DNA from: Streptomyces sp. NBC_01232
GTDB taxonomy: Bacteria; Actinomycetota; Actinomycetes; Streptomycetales; Streptomycetaceae
Length of the DNA: 64,000 nucleotides
Reading direction: 5' to 3'
NCBI RefSeq assembly: GCF_035989885.1
Contig: NZ_CP108518.1
Span: 5,509,001-5,573,000 of the forward strand
Below are positions 52,629 to 61,392 of this stretch, piece after piece. The first letter of the stretch is position 1; every line of letters starts with the position of its first letter. The position numbers and the translations under genes were made by a program. Below the pieces are notes generated by a model. The model searched no databases, was not told the DNA's origin, and saw only the letters and a list, made by a program, of their open reading frames with translations.

Positions 52629-55622
52629 GTGCAGAAGAAGCGGTCTCGGAAGAACGGCACCGCCGCCGACGGCCCGGCCCCCGCAGGACGCCGCGTCCGC
52701 GTGCGCCGCAGGCTGGTCATCGGCGTCGCCGTCGCGGGCCTCACCGTCCTCGCGGCAGGCGCGCCCGCCGTCGTCTCCGCGTCGAGGGAACTGAACGACT
52801 CCCAGCGCCTGGTCACCCTGGCGGACCAGACCCGGCAGACCCTCACCCTCACGCACCTCCTCGCCGACGAGCGCGACGCCGTCGTCGAGTACGCCGCCAA
52901 GGGCCGGCCCGGCGCGGCCAAGGGGTCCGTCCAGGAGCGCACCGCCCGGACCGACCGGCAGCTCGCCGAGGTCCAGGCCGAGGCCGACGAGTCGACCGCC
53001 CGCGCCCTCGCACGGGTACGGACCGTCCGCGGCGAGGCCGTCGACGGCAAGGGCAGCGCCCTCGCCGCACACCAGGCCTACGCCGCCGTCATCGCGGAAC
53101 TCCTCGCCCCGGGCGAACGGCTCGCCGTGCTGACCCCGCCGCGCGCCGAGGACGCCCTCGTCACCACCCGGCCGCTGGCCCCGCTGGGACAGGCCGTGGA
53201 ACAGGCCTCGGCCACCCGTGGACTGCTGCTCGCCGCGCTGGCCGTCCCCCGCGGCGAGCAGCTCCCCAACTCGGCCGTGGTCGACGAACTCACCACCGCC
53301 GCCCAGCGTGCGCGCGTACGGGAACAGGCCGCCCTCGACGACTTCGCACGGGCCGCACGGCCCGACGTGCGCCAGACGCTCGCCGCCACCGTCACCGGGC
53401 CCGAGGTCAAGACGGCCGACGACTTCCTCAAGCGGCTCACCGACCGGCCCACCCTGAGCGCCGCCGACCGCAAGACCGACGGGGCCACCGTCGGCACCGC
53501 GCTGACGGCACGCATCGACCGCATGCGGACCGTGGAGGCCACCCTCGCGGGTGAACGGGCCTCCGCCCTGGCCGCCCTGCGCGACGACGACGTGACCCGG
53601 CTCGAAATCGTCATCGCCTTCATGGGCGTGCTGTTCCTGTTCGCCGTCGGCTTCTCGACCGCCGTGGCGCGGTCGCTGACCCGGCCGCTGTCCGTCCTGC
53701 GCCGCGGCGCGCAGCGGCTGGCGACGCCGGAGGGCTCGGTGGAGCCGGTGCGCTTCACCGGCCGCAACGACGAGTTCGCCGAGGTCGTGCGCCACCTGAA
53801 CGCGGTGCGCGACCAGACGGTCTCCCTGCACACCCGGATCGCCGGACTCGACGCGGACCGGCGCCGGATCATCGGCCGCAACGAGGCGCTGGCCGCCGGC
53901 CGGGACGTGCTGGAGGAGGAACTGTCCAAGCTGCGGGCCGGGCTGGAGGAGCACCGCCGCGTCATGTCGACGACCTCCGTCTCCCTGTCCCTGCGGACCC
54001 TGGGCCTGGTGGAGCGCCAGCTCGCGGTCATCGAGGAGCTGGAGTCACGGGAACAGGACCCCGACCGGCTGGCGACGCTCTTCAAGCTGGACCACCTGGC
54101 GACCGTGATGCGCCGCCACAACGAGAACCTGCTGGTCCTCGCCGGGCAGGAACACGGCCACGGGCAGGGCCTGCCGGTGCCGCTGGTCGACGTCATGCGG
54201 GCCGCCGTCAGCGAGATCGAACGCTACGAGCGCGTCGACCTGGCCTCGCTGCCCTCGTACACCCAGGTCGCGGGGCACGCGGCCGACGACATCTCGCACG
54301 TGCTGGCCGAACTGCTGGAGAACGCGACCACGTTCTCGCCGCCGGACGTCAAGGTGAAGGTGTCCGGCCGGCTGCTGGACTCCGGCGACGTGGTCCTGTC
54401 CGTCGTGGACGAGGGCATCGGCGTCACCGAGGACCGCCTGGAGTCGCTGAACGCCCGCCTGTCCACGCCCGAGGCCTACGACGAGGAGCCCGAGGCGGAA
54501 CACGGCCTCGGCCTCGGCCTGTACGTGGCCGGGCGGCTCGCGGCCCGGCACGGCGTCACCGCGGAGCTGCGCACCCCGCGGCACGGCGGGACCGAGGCCC
54601 TGGTGGTCGTCCCCGCGACGCTGCTGCCCACCACCCCGATGGTCTCCCCGGTGCACGCCCTGGCCACGCCGGGCGGGCCCGCGCTGCGGCTGCCGGGCGT
54701 GATAGCGGAGGCCAACGAGAACACCCTGCCGCCCCGGCAGCGGGGTGCGCACGCCGCGCCGGACCCCGACGCGGAGACCGAGGCGGGAGCGGGCGAGGAA
54801 GCCGAGGCCGCGGCCGACACCGCGACGGAGGCCGCCGTCGAGCCCGAGCCGCAGCAGGAGCCGCAGCCCGAGCCCGAGCCGGAGCCGGAGCCCGCCGTCG
54901 CGGCGGTCCCGATCACCCTGGCCGAGGCCCTGGCGGGCCCCGCCGTCGTGGCCGGGACCCCGGCGGAGCCGGTCGCAGGCGAGCCCGCCGCGGACGGACT
55001 TCCGCCCGCCGACCAGGTGTTCGTCGCCGCGCCGCCGGCGGCGGACGGTGCACCGGCCGAGCCGGTGTTCACCGCCGAGCCCCCCGCAGGGGACGGGCCG
55101 ACCCCCGAGGAACAGCTGCTCGCGCGGGTCGTCCCCGACGCCGAGCCCGTCGCTCCCGGCGTGCCGGACCCCGCCGAGGGGATCCCGGCCGCGCCGCACG
55201 CCGCCGCACCCGTGGCCGACGTACGGGAAACCGAACCGGAGGCGGACCCGCACACCCACGCCCCGGCCGAGGGCAACTGGCTCCCCCGCCAGGGCAGCCA
55301 CCCTGCCGACCAGGCCGAGGGCGAAGCAGCCGTCACCGACAAGGGCCTGCCGAAGCGGACCCCGCGCACCGTCCCCGCCAAGCGCGCCGACGACGACGTA
55401 CGGCCCGAGCCGCCGCGCCGGGTCGACGCGGAGGAGCTGCGACGCCGGCTCGGGGGCTTCTACCAGGGAGCCCAGGACGGGCGGCGCGTCGTCGCCGCCG
55501 AACTCGCGCAGGACCGGGGACCCGACCAGGCGCACGACCAAGCGCTCGACCAGGGACAGACGCAGAGGCAGGGCCAGAGCAAGACCGACCGGGGGGACAC
55601 CGCACAGGAGGCACGCACATGA
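52629..55622 (+). CDS. cvnA: Conservon histidine-kinase-like sensor CvnA
   Basis: A 997-residue sensor. Helix 1 is at about 29-48 (VIGVAVAGLTVLAAGAPAVV), followed by a nitrate-sensor-like extracellular domain (about 50-335), helix 2 (IVIAFMGVLFLFAVGF) and a HAMP domain (ARSLTRPLSVLRRGAQRLA). A helical dimer segment and an ATPase domain follow: N box LAELLENATTFSPP, G1 VVDEGIGVTEDR, G2 EHGLGLGLYVAGRLAARHG. From about 700 the protein is acidic and disordered with a Glu-Pro run. Conservon kinases signal through the CvnB-C-D G-protein-like module encoded next. Start GTG 52629; stop overlaps cvnB (ATGA). Confidence 0.9.
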   Translation: MQKKRSRKNGTAADGPAPAGRRVRVRRRLVIGVAVAGLTVLAAGAPAVVSASRELNDSQRLVTLADQTRQTLTLTHLLADERDAVVEYAAKGRPGAAKGSVQERTARTDRQLAEVQAEADESTARALARVRTVRGEAVDGKGSALAAHQAYAAVIAELLAPGERLAVLTPPRAEDALVTTRPLAPLGQAVEQASATRGLLLAALAVPRGEQLPNSAVVDELTTAAQRARVREQAALDDFARAARPDVRQTLAATVTGPEVKTADDFLKRLTDRPTLSAADRKTDGATVGTALTARIDRMRTVEATLAGERASALAALRDDDVTRLEIVIAFMGVLFLFAVGFSTAVARSLTRPLSVLRRGAQRLATPEGSVEPVRFTGRNDEFAEVVRHLNAVRDQTVSLHTRIAGLDADRRRIIGRNEALAAGRDVLEEELSKLRAGLEEHRRVMSTTSVSLSLRTLGLVERQLAVIEELESREQDPDRLATLFKLDHLATVMRRHNENLLVLAGQEHGHGQGLPVPLVDVMRAAVSEIERYERVDLASLPSYTQVAGHAADDISHVLAELLENATTFSPPDVKVKVSGRLLDSGDVVLSVVDEGIGVTEDRLESLNARLSTPEAYDEEPEAEHGLGLGLYVAGRLAARHGVTAELRTPRHGGTEALVVVPATLLPTTPMVSPVHALATPGGPALRLPGVIAEANENTLPPRQRGAHAAPDPDAETEAGAGEEAEAAADTATEAAVEPEPQQEPQPEPEPEPEPAVAAVPITLAEALAGPAVVAGTPAEPVAGEPAADGLPPADQVFVAAPPAADGAPAEPVFTAEPPAGDGPTPEEQLLARVVPDAEPVAPGVPDPAEGIPAAPHAAAPVADVRETEPEADPHTHAPAEGNWLPRQGSHPADQAEGEAAVTDKGLPKRTPRTVPAKRADDDVRPEPPRRVDAEELRRRLGGFYQGAQDGRRVVAAELAQDRGPDQAHDQALDQGQTQRQGQSKTDRGDTAQEART

Positions 55623-56104
55623 CCGCGCCCAGTACGTACGGACTGAGCACCCAGGCCCGCAACCTGCAGTGGCTGCTGACCGACCTGGTCGAGGAGGTGC
55701 CCGGCGTCAACTCCGTCGCCGTCGTCTCCTCGGACGGGCTGCTGCTCCTGTCCTCCGACCCGGGAGCGGGCGCGGCCGAGCCACCGGCTCAGCCGAGGGC
55801 CAAGGGTCCGCGCGGCGCGTCCGCCGACCTCGCCACCATCGTCTCCGGCCTCGGCAGCCTCACCACCGGCGCCGCGGCCCTGATGGACACCGGCTCGGTC
55901 AAGCAGACGATGGTCGCGATGGAGCACGGCTCCGTCTTCGTCATGGCCATCAGCGACGGTTCGCTGCTGGGCGTGCACGCCACCCCCGACTGCGACATGA
56001 GCGTCGTCGCCTACCACATGGCCCTGTTCGTCGGCCGCGCCGGCCACGTACTGACCCCCGAAGTCCGCAGCGAGCTGCGCCAGTCGATGGAGAACACCCC
56101 GTGA
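55619..56104 (+). CDS. cvnB: Roadblock/LC7 protein CvnB
   Basis: A 161-residue roadblock/LC7 protein: LSTQARNLQWLLTDLVEEVPGVNSVAVVSSDGLLLLSS, then DLATIVSGLGSLTTGAAALMDTG and a terminal RSELRQSMENT. Family members are MglB-like GTPase-activating or scaffold proteins that pair with the GTP-binding CvnD. Overlaps cvnA (4 bases) and the cvnC start (GTGA). Confidence 0.94.
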   Translation: MTAPSTYGLSTQARNLQWLLTDLVEEVPGVNSVAVVSSDGLLLLSSDPGAGAAEPPAQPRAKGPRGASADLATIVSGLGSLTTGAAALMDTGSVKQTMVAMEHGSVFVMAISDGSLLGVHATPDCDMSVVAYHMALFVGRAGHVLTPEVRSELRQSMENTP

Positions 56105-56490
56105 GGAGTACGGCCTCCGACCGGCTGCCGATACGTGGCGCCGACCGCCGCCCCGCCCGCGTCCGCCCGTACTCCCTCACGGGCGGCCGCACCCGCTTCA
56201 CGCAGGTCCTGCTCGTCGAGACGTTCGTCGCCGCCCTGGACACCAAGGTGTCGGAGCCGCAGAAGCCCGACCGCATGCCCGAGATGCCGGCCATCGTCGA
56301 GGTCTGCCGCCGCATGCGCACGATCGCCGAGATAGCCGCGCTGCTGAAGCTCCCGCTCGGCGTGGTCCGCGTCCTGGTCAGCGACCTCGCGGACCAGGGC
56401 AGGATCCGCGTCTACGGAACGGGTCACGGCACCGGGCGTCCCGAACGCGCGCTCCTGGAAAGGGTGCTCAGTGGTCTTCGCCGTCTCTGA
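56101..56490 (+). CDS. cvnC: DUF742 protein CvnC
   Basis: A 129-residue DUF742 protein with RPYSLTGGRTR near the start, PAIVEVCRRMRTIAEIAALLKLPLGVVRVLVSDLADQGRIRV (winged-helix-like) in the middle. It is the third conserved conservon member and may link sensor and GTPase. GTG 56101 overlaps the cvnB stop and its last 20 bases overlap cvnD. Confidence 0.92.
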   Translation: MRSTASDRLPIRGADRRPARVRPYSLTGGRTRFTQVLLVETFVAALDTKVSEPQKPDRMPEMPAIVEVCRRMRTIAEIAALLKLPLGVVRVLVSDLADQGRIRVYGTGHGTGRPERALLERVLSGLRRL

Positions 56491-57112
56491 CAACCCGGTG
56501 TCCCTGCCGCAGTCGGACGACGAGCCGGCCCAGCCCTGGCAGTACGACCGCTCCCGCGCACCCGTCGCCGTCAAGGTGCTGGTCGCCGGCGGCTTCGGCG
56601 TCGGCAAGACCACCTTCGTCTCCTCCGTCTCCGAGATCACCCCGCTGCGCACCGAAGCGGTGATGACCCGGGCGAGTGCCCCGACCGACGACCTGTCCGG
56701 CACCCCGGACAAGAACACCACCACCGTCGCCATGGACTTCGGCCGCGTCACCCTCGACGACGACCTCGTCCTCTACGTGTACGGGACCCCCGGCCAGGAG
56801 CGGTTCTGGTTCATGTGGGACGACCTGGTGCGCGGCGCCATCGGCGGCCTCGTCCTGGCAGACACCCGCCGCCTGCGCGACTGCTTCCCGGCCCTCGACT
56901 ACTTCGAGAGCTGTGGGCTCCCGTACGCCGTCGCCGTCAACCACTTCGACGGTTCGCAGTCGTACGAGCCCGAGGACGTGCGCGAGGCGCTCAGCGTCCC
57001 GCCCCACGTGCCCGTCGTGATCATGGACGCGAGGCGCCGCGACACGGTGATCGAATCCCTGCTCGCCCTGGTGGGTCACGCCCTGGACACCACTCCCGAA
57101 GAGAGAGCCTGA
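56471..57112 (+). CDS. cvnD: ATP/GTP-binding protein CvnD
   Basis: A 213-residue small GTPase-like protein. The P-loop is GGFGVGKTT (about 40-48), switch/Walker B region VLYVYGTPGQERFWFMWDD, and the guanine-specificity stretch AVNHFDGSQSYEPEDVR in place of N-K-x-D. MglA-like switching with CvnB as partner is expected. GTG start at 56471. Its stop is 3 bases before the monooxygenase gene. Confidence 0.94.
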   Translation: MVFAVSDNPVSLPQSDDEPAQPWQYDRSRAPVAVKVLVAGGFGVGKTTFVSSVSEITPLRTEAVMTRASAPTDDLSGTPDKNTTTVAMDFGRVTLDDDLVLYVYGTPGQERFWFMWDDLVRGAIGGLVLADTRRLRDCFPALDYFESCGLPYAVAVNHFDGSQSYEPEDVREALSVPPHVPVVIMDARRRDTVIESLLALVGHALDTTPEERA

Positions 57113-57115
57113 GAG

Positions 57116-58390
57116 ATGCGCCGGATACTTGTCGTGGGAGCCGGCCAGTCCGGTCTCCAGCTCGCCCTCGGACTCCAGTCGAAGGGGTACGAGGTCACCC
57201 TCATGTCCAACCGGACCGCGGACGAGATCCGCACCGGGCGGGTCATGTCCACGCAGTGCATGTTCGACACGGCCCTGCAGCACGAGCGCGACCTCGGGAT
57301 CAACTTCTGGGAGCAGCAGGCCCCGAGGATCGAGGGCGTCGGCGTCTCCGTCGCCGCCCCCGACGCCACCCGCCCCATCGACTGGCTCGGCCGGCTCAAG
57401 GGGTTCGCGCAGTCCGTCGACCAGCGCGTGAAGATGGCCGGCTGGCTCGACACCTTCGTGCAGCGGGGCGGGCAGCTCGTCATTCACGGTGCCTCCGTCG
57501 CCGACCTCGACTACTTCTCCCGCACGTACGACCTGGTGCTGGTCGCCGCCGGCAAGGGCGAGCTGGTCTCGATGTTCGGCCGGGACGCGGCGCGTTCCCC
57601 GTACGACGCCCCGCAGCGCTCGCTCGCCGTCGCCTATGTGCACGGCCTCGGCCCGCGCCCGGAGCACCCGCAGACGGAGGCGGTCCGCTGCAACCTGGTC
57701 CCGGGCGTCGGCGAGCTGTTCGTCATGCCGACCCTGACCACCTCGGGCCGGGCGGACATCCTGTTCTGGGAGGGCGTCCCGGGCGGACCGGTGGACGTCT
57801 TCAACGGCGTGAAGGACCCGGCGGAGCACCTGGCGCTCACGCTGGGCCTCATGGAGAAGTTCACGCCGTGGGAGCACGCCCGGACGAAGGAGGTGGAGCT
57901 GACGGACGCCGGCGCCACGCTCGCCGGGCGCTACGCCCCGACCGTCCGCAACCCGATCGGACGCCTCCCCGGCGGCGGCCTGGTGCTGGGTGTCGCGGAC
58001 GTGGTCGTGGCGAACGACCCGATCACCGGGCAGGGCTCGAACTCCGCCGCGAAGTGCGCGGCCTCGTACCTGTCGTCGATCCTGATGCACGGGGACAAGC
58101 CGTTCGACGAGGCGTGGATGAAGGCCACCTTCGACAAGTACTGGTTCACCACGGGCAAGCCGGTGACCCAGTGGACGAACGCGATGCTGGGTGTCCCGCC
58201 GGAGCACGTCCTCAACCTGATCGGCGCGGCCGGGCAGCTCCCGCCGGTGGCGAATCGATTCGCCAATGGCTTCGACAACCCGGCCGACTTCGACTCGTAC
58301 TTCTACGACCCCGAGGACACCGCCGACTACCTGGCGGAGGTCGCCTCGTCCGCCGGAGCCTCGTCCGCCGGAGCCTCCTCGGCGGAGTAG
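57116..58390 (+). CDS. Styrene/indole monooxygenase-like FAD enzyme
   Basis: A 424-residue class E flavoprotein monooxygenase. The FAD-binding GxGxxG is ILVVGAGQSGLQLALGL; STQCMFDTALQHERDLG and GSNSAAKCAASYLSSI near the second FAD motif are typical of styrene monooxygenase StyA and indole oxygenases. It needs reduced FAD from a separate reductase, none of which is encoded here. It is tightly linked to the conservon (3-base gap), so the operon may couple oxidation to signalling. Its C-terminus has three ASSAG-type repeats, and overlaps the convergent NlpC/P60 gene by 64 bases. Confidence 0.88.
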   Translation: MRRILVVGAGQSGLQLALGLQSKGYEVTLMSNRTADEIRTGRVMSTQCMFDTALQHERDLGINFWEQQAPRIEGVGVSVAAPDATRPIDWLGRLKGFAQSVDQRVKMAGWLDTFVQRGGQLVIHGASVADLDYFSRTYDLVLVAAGKGELVSMFGRDAARSPYDAPQRSLAVAYVHGLGPRPEHPQTEAVRCNLVPGVGELFVMPTLTTSGRADILFWEGVPGGPVDVFNGVKDPAEHLALTLGLMEKFTPWEHARTKEVELTDAGATLAGRYAPTVRNPIGRLPGGGLVLGVADVVVANDPITGQGSNSAAKCAASYLSSILMHGDKPFDEAWMKATFDKYWFTTGKPVTQWTNAMLGVPPEHVLNLIGAAGQLPPVANRFANGFDNPADFDSYFYDPEDTADYLAEVASSAGASSAGASSAE

Positions 58391-59511
58391 CCGGTGTCGT
58401 CCCCCGCCTCCGCCGCCGGTGTCTGCGGCAGCGCGGGCGGGGTGAACTCCGCGAGCGGGGCACCGTCCGGGTCCGGCCGGACCGCCCCCAGCAGCGGGTT
58501 CGCAGCGATCGGCGACACCTTGACCCGGGCCCCGGGCCGCGGCGCCTGGATCACCTTGCCGTCGCCGACGTACAGGCCCACATGGGTGGCCTTCGGGAAG
58601 TAGACCACCAGGTCCCCGGGCCGCAGCTCGTCCAGCGGCACCTTCGGCAGCCGGGCCCACTGCTCCTGGCTGGTCCGCGGAATGACGCGCCCGGCGTGCG
58701 CCCAGGCCTGTGAGGTCAGCCCGGAGCAGTCGAAGGACCCCGGCCCCTCGGCGCCCCAGACGTACGGCTTGCCGATCTGGGCCGCCGCATAGGTGAGGGC
58801 CGCGCCACCGGCCGCCGTGGGCGTGCCCGTACGGGTGGGGAGCCGGCCCGAATCGACCAGATCCCGCTGCGCGGCCTCGGTGTTCTTCGCCTCCTGCGCC
58901 CCGAGCCGGGTGAGCTGGGCGGGGGTCAGGGCGGCCAGTACCCGCTCGACCTCCCTGAGCTGCGCCGCGACCTCGTCCTTGTGGCCCTTCTGCCGCGCGG
59001 CCAGTGTCTGCCGGGCGTCCAGCGCCTCGCGGGCCCGGAGGGCGCGCGCGTCGGCCTCCCTCTCGCCGCGGGCCAGCCGGGCCAGTACGGCCGCCCGCCG
59101 GGCGCCCTCGCGGGCGGCGAGCCGCCGCTGGTCCAGCGCGGCCCGGGGGTTCCCGGCGAGCAGCATCCGGGCGTACGGGGACAGGCCCCGGCTCGCCTGG
59201 TACTGCTCCCGGGCCAGCCGCCCGGCCAGGGCCCTCTCGGAGTCGAGAGCCGTACGGGCCTTGCCGAGGTCGGCGCTGCGCAGCCGCTCCTCGGCCTCGC
59301 CCGCCCGGAGGGCGACGTCGGTGGCGTTGTACGCCTCGGCGGCCTCCTCGGCCTTCTGGTACAGGCCCTGCAGGCGGGTGAGCAGTACCCCTACGGACTC
59401 GCCCTCGGGCAGGCCCGGCTCGGCGCCGGCCCTCGGGGCCGGCCCGGCGACGAGGAGGGCAGCGGCGATGCAGGCGGCACGAAGCAGCGTGCGGGACGAC
59501 CGGTATGACAT
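58327..59511 (-). CDS. C40 NlpC/P60 peptidoglycan hydrolase
   Basis: A 394-residue secreted hydrolase. A signal peptide (1-30, cut after AGA-E) is followed by a long coiled-coil region (about 40-215, with LARLARGEREADARALRAREAL). The catalytic domain (about 245-350) has VWGAEGPGSFDCSGLTSQAWAHAG with the Cys, PRTSQEQWARLPKV, and PGDLVVYFPKATHVGLYVGDGKVIQAP with the His. The protein should cut D-Glu-mesoDAP bonds at the cell surface. The C-terminus has an acidic AP-rich tail whose coding repeats overlap the opposite gene. Confidence 0.92.
   Translation of the reverse strand: MSYRSSRTLLRAACIAAALLVAGPAPRAGAEPGLPEGESVGVLLTRLQGLYQKAEEAAEAYNATDVALRAGEAEERLRSADLGKARTALDSERALAGRLAREQYQASRGLSPYARMLLAGNPRAALDQRRLAAREGARRAAVLARLARGEREADARALRAREALDARQTLAARQKGHKDEVAAQLREVERVLAALTPAQLTRLGAQEAKNTEAAQRDLVDSGRLPTRTGTPTAAGGAALTYAAAQIGKPYVWGAEGPGSFDCSGLTSQAWAHAGRVIPRTSQEQWARLPKVPLDELRPGDLVVYFPKATHVGLYVGDGKVIQAPRPGARVKVSPIAANPLLGAVRPDPDGAPLAEFTPPALPQTPAAEAGDDTGYSAEEAPADEAPADEATSAR
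58343..58387. repeat. 15-base tandem repeat shared by two opposite coding tails
   Basis: Two identical 15-base units (58343-58357 and 58358-58372) and a diverged third (58373-58387). On the plus strand they encode ASSAG-ASSAG-ASSAE at the end of the monooxygenase; on the minus strand they encode EAPAD-type units in the NlpC/P60 tail. Confidence 0.9.
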
Positions 59512-59622
59512 GGGATCACCTCCGAGGCGCCCGATGCTGCCACGCCCGGTATGACAAATCGCCCAACGGAGGCGGCCGGTCGGGCGGGGTCACCCGGTTG
59601 GGGGCGGCGGCGGGCTCCCACG

Positions 59623-60546
59623 TCACCTCGTCCGGCGGCGGGCCTCCCTGAGCTCGCGCGCGACCGCCCAGGCGTCGGCCACCGGGCCGAGGTGGCCGAG
59701 CTTGTCCGGGTTGACCACCGAGCGGATCGTCCGGATCCGGCCGTCCAGCAGCTCGAAGGCCAACACGTGCGTCACCGCGCCGTCCGCGTCGCGGAAGACC
59801 GCACCCGGCTCACCGTTCACGTCGCGCGGCTCGTACGTCACGCCGATCCGGAGCAGTTCGGGGAGGACCGAGGCGAGCAGACGGGCCACGTTCCCGGCGC
59901 CCGTGACGGTCCTGGCCAGCTGCGGGGCCTTGCCGCCGCCGTCCCCGACGAGTTGGACGTCGGCCGCGAGCAGCCGCTGCAGGCCGCTGACGTCGCCGCC
60001 CTTCATCGCGTCCAGGAACCGGGTCGCCAGCTCCTGCCGTTCCCGGTGGTCCGCCCGGAAGCGCGGCCGGCCGGCCTCCATGTGCCGCCGCGCCCGTACG
60101 AGGAGCTGCCGGCAGGCCGCCTCCGACCGGCCCACCGCGGCGGCGACCTCGTCGAAGCCGAAGGCGAAGACCTCCCGCAGGACGAACACCGAGCGCTCCA
60201 GCGGGCTGAGCCGCTCCAGGAGCAGCAGCGCCGCCATCGACACCGAGTCGGCCAGTTCCACCGACCGCGCCGGGTCCTGGTACGGATCGTCGAGCAGCGG
60301 CTCGGGGAACCACGGCCCCACGTACTCCTCCCGCCGCACCCGCGCGGAGCGCAGTACGTCGATCGACAGCCGGGTGACCGTCGTCGCCAGGAAGGCCTTC
60401 GGCGACGCGGGCAGCGTCGGCGAGGCGTCGAAGCGCAGCCAGGTCTCCTGCACCGCGTCCTCGGCCTCGCTCACGCTGCCCAGGATCCGGTACGCGATCG
60501 AGAACAGCAGCGACCGCAGGTCCTCGAACTCCTCGACCTTGCTCAT
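59623..60546 (-). CDS. sigJ: ECF41-type sigma factor with SnoaL-like C-terminus
   Basis: A 307-residue sigma factor. Region 2 has LRSLLFSIAYRILGSVSEAEDAVQETWLRF; region 4 has LSPLERSVFVLREVFAFGFDEVAAAVGRSEAACRQLLVRARRHM. A C-terminal SnoaL-like domain (about 185-295) with FLDAMKGGDVSGLQRLLAADV is the ECF41 mark and acts as a built-in regulator in place of an anti-sigma factor. It lies 103 bases downstream of the carboxymuconolactone-decarboxylase-like gene on the same strand, the standard ECF41 partner, whose promoter it probably reads. Confidence 0.92.
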   Translation of the reverse strand: MSKVEEFEDLRSLLFSIAYRILGSVSEAEDAVQETWLRFDASPTLPASPKAFLATTVTRLSIDVLRSARVRREEYVGPWFPEPLLDDPYQDPARSVELADSVSMAALLLLERLSPLERSVFVLREVFAFGFDEVAAAVGRSEAACRQLLVRARRHMEAGRPRFRADHRERQELATRFLDAMKGGDVSGLQRLLAADVQLVGDGGGKAPQLARTVTGAGNVARLLASVLPELLRIGVTYEPRDVNGEPGAVFRDADGAVTHVLAFELLDGRIRTIRSVVNPDKLGHLGPVADAWAVARELREARRRTR

Positions 60547-60649
60547 GCCGGCCTTCCTCCCCGTGGTCCCCCCGCCCGGCCGAGCCCGTCGGCGCGGGCG
60601 CCTGTGATGATCATCAGAGCATCGGCGGGCGGAGGCAAGGCGATCCCGG

Positions 60650-61123
60650 TCAGTGGAACTGCCCGGCCACGTAGTCGCCGCCCGGCTGCCGGGTGACGAT
60701 GTTGATCCGGTTGGCCATGTTCATGAAGGCGATCAGGAGCACCAGGGCGTTGAGCCGCTCCTCGTCGTAGTGCTCGGCCGCCCTCGCCCACACCGCGTCG
60801 GCCACTCCACCGGCCCCGTCCGCGGTCCGGGTGCCCTCCTCCGCGAGCTCCAGCGCGGCACGCTCGGCCTCGGTGAAGACCGTGGCCTCGCGCCAGGCCG
60901 CCACCAGGTGCAGCCGCACCGCGCTCTCGCCGGCGGCGGTGGCCTCCTTGGTGTGCATGTCGATGCAGACGGCGCAGCCGTTGATCTGGCTGACGCGCAG
61001 CGACACCAGTTCCTGCGTCGCGGCCGGCAGCGACGAGTTCTTGAGCACCTGGCCGGCCGCCATGACGTGCTTCAGGGCCTTGCCGGTGTTCGGGCTTGCG
61101 AAGAGGTTCAGTCGCGCGTCCAT
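60650..61123 (-). CDS. Carboxymuconolactone decarboxylase/AhpD-like protein
   Basis: A 157-residue alkylhydroperoxidase D-like protein. The redox motif is in INGCAVCIDMHTKEA (Cys50, Cys53, His57), then WREATVFTEAERAALELAEE and MNMANRINIVTRQPGGDY. It is the classical partner of ECF41 sigma factors and probably reduces peroxides or a related electrophile. Start at 61121-61123 has GAGGAG upstream. It is read from a promoter of exact ECF41 form. Confidence 0.93.
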   Translation of the reverse strand: MDARLNLFASPNTGKALKHVMAAGQVLKNSSLPAATQELVSLRVSQINGCAVCIDMHTKEATAAGESAVRLHLVAAWREATVFTEAERAALELAEEGTRTADGAGGVADAVWARAAEHYDEERLNALVLLIAFMNMANRINIVTRQPGGDYVAGQFH

Positions 61124-61175
61124 GGTGTGCTCCTCGGGAGTCGTCGTCAGCGGTCGTCGTCGGCCACACCCCTGG

Positions 61176-61202
61176 GACGAGACAGCCCGGCGCCCTGTGA
61201 CA
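61176..61202 (-). promoter_or_regulatory. ECF41-type promoter
   Basis: Minus strand TGTCACA (61202-61196), 16-base spacer, CGTC (61179-61176). This is the promoter pattern described for ECF41 sigma factors and sits 52 bases before the decarboxylase-like gene. Confidence 0.85.
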
Positions 61203-61392
61203 CGGGCGCGGGTGTGACCTGGGTCTCCCCGACGGCGGACTGCGCTTGGAGGTGCCGGAGCCGGCGCGTACGGGCGCCCGGGCGTCCCGGCTGAGGGCCG
61301 CCTCGGGCGCGAAGGTGTCGAAGCCGCGCGATGCAGGCCGGGCGGAGCCGCCGCACTGTGACCGTCCTGTTGCATCAACTGCGGTCCAGGTC

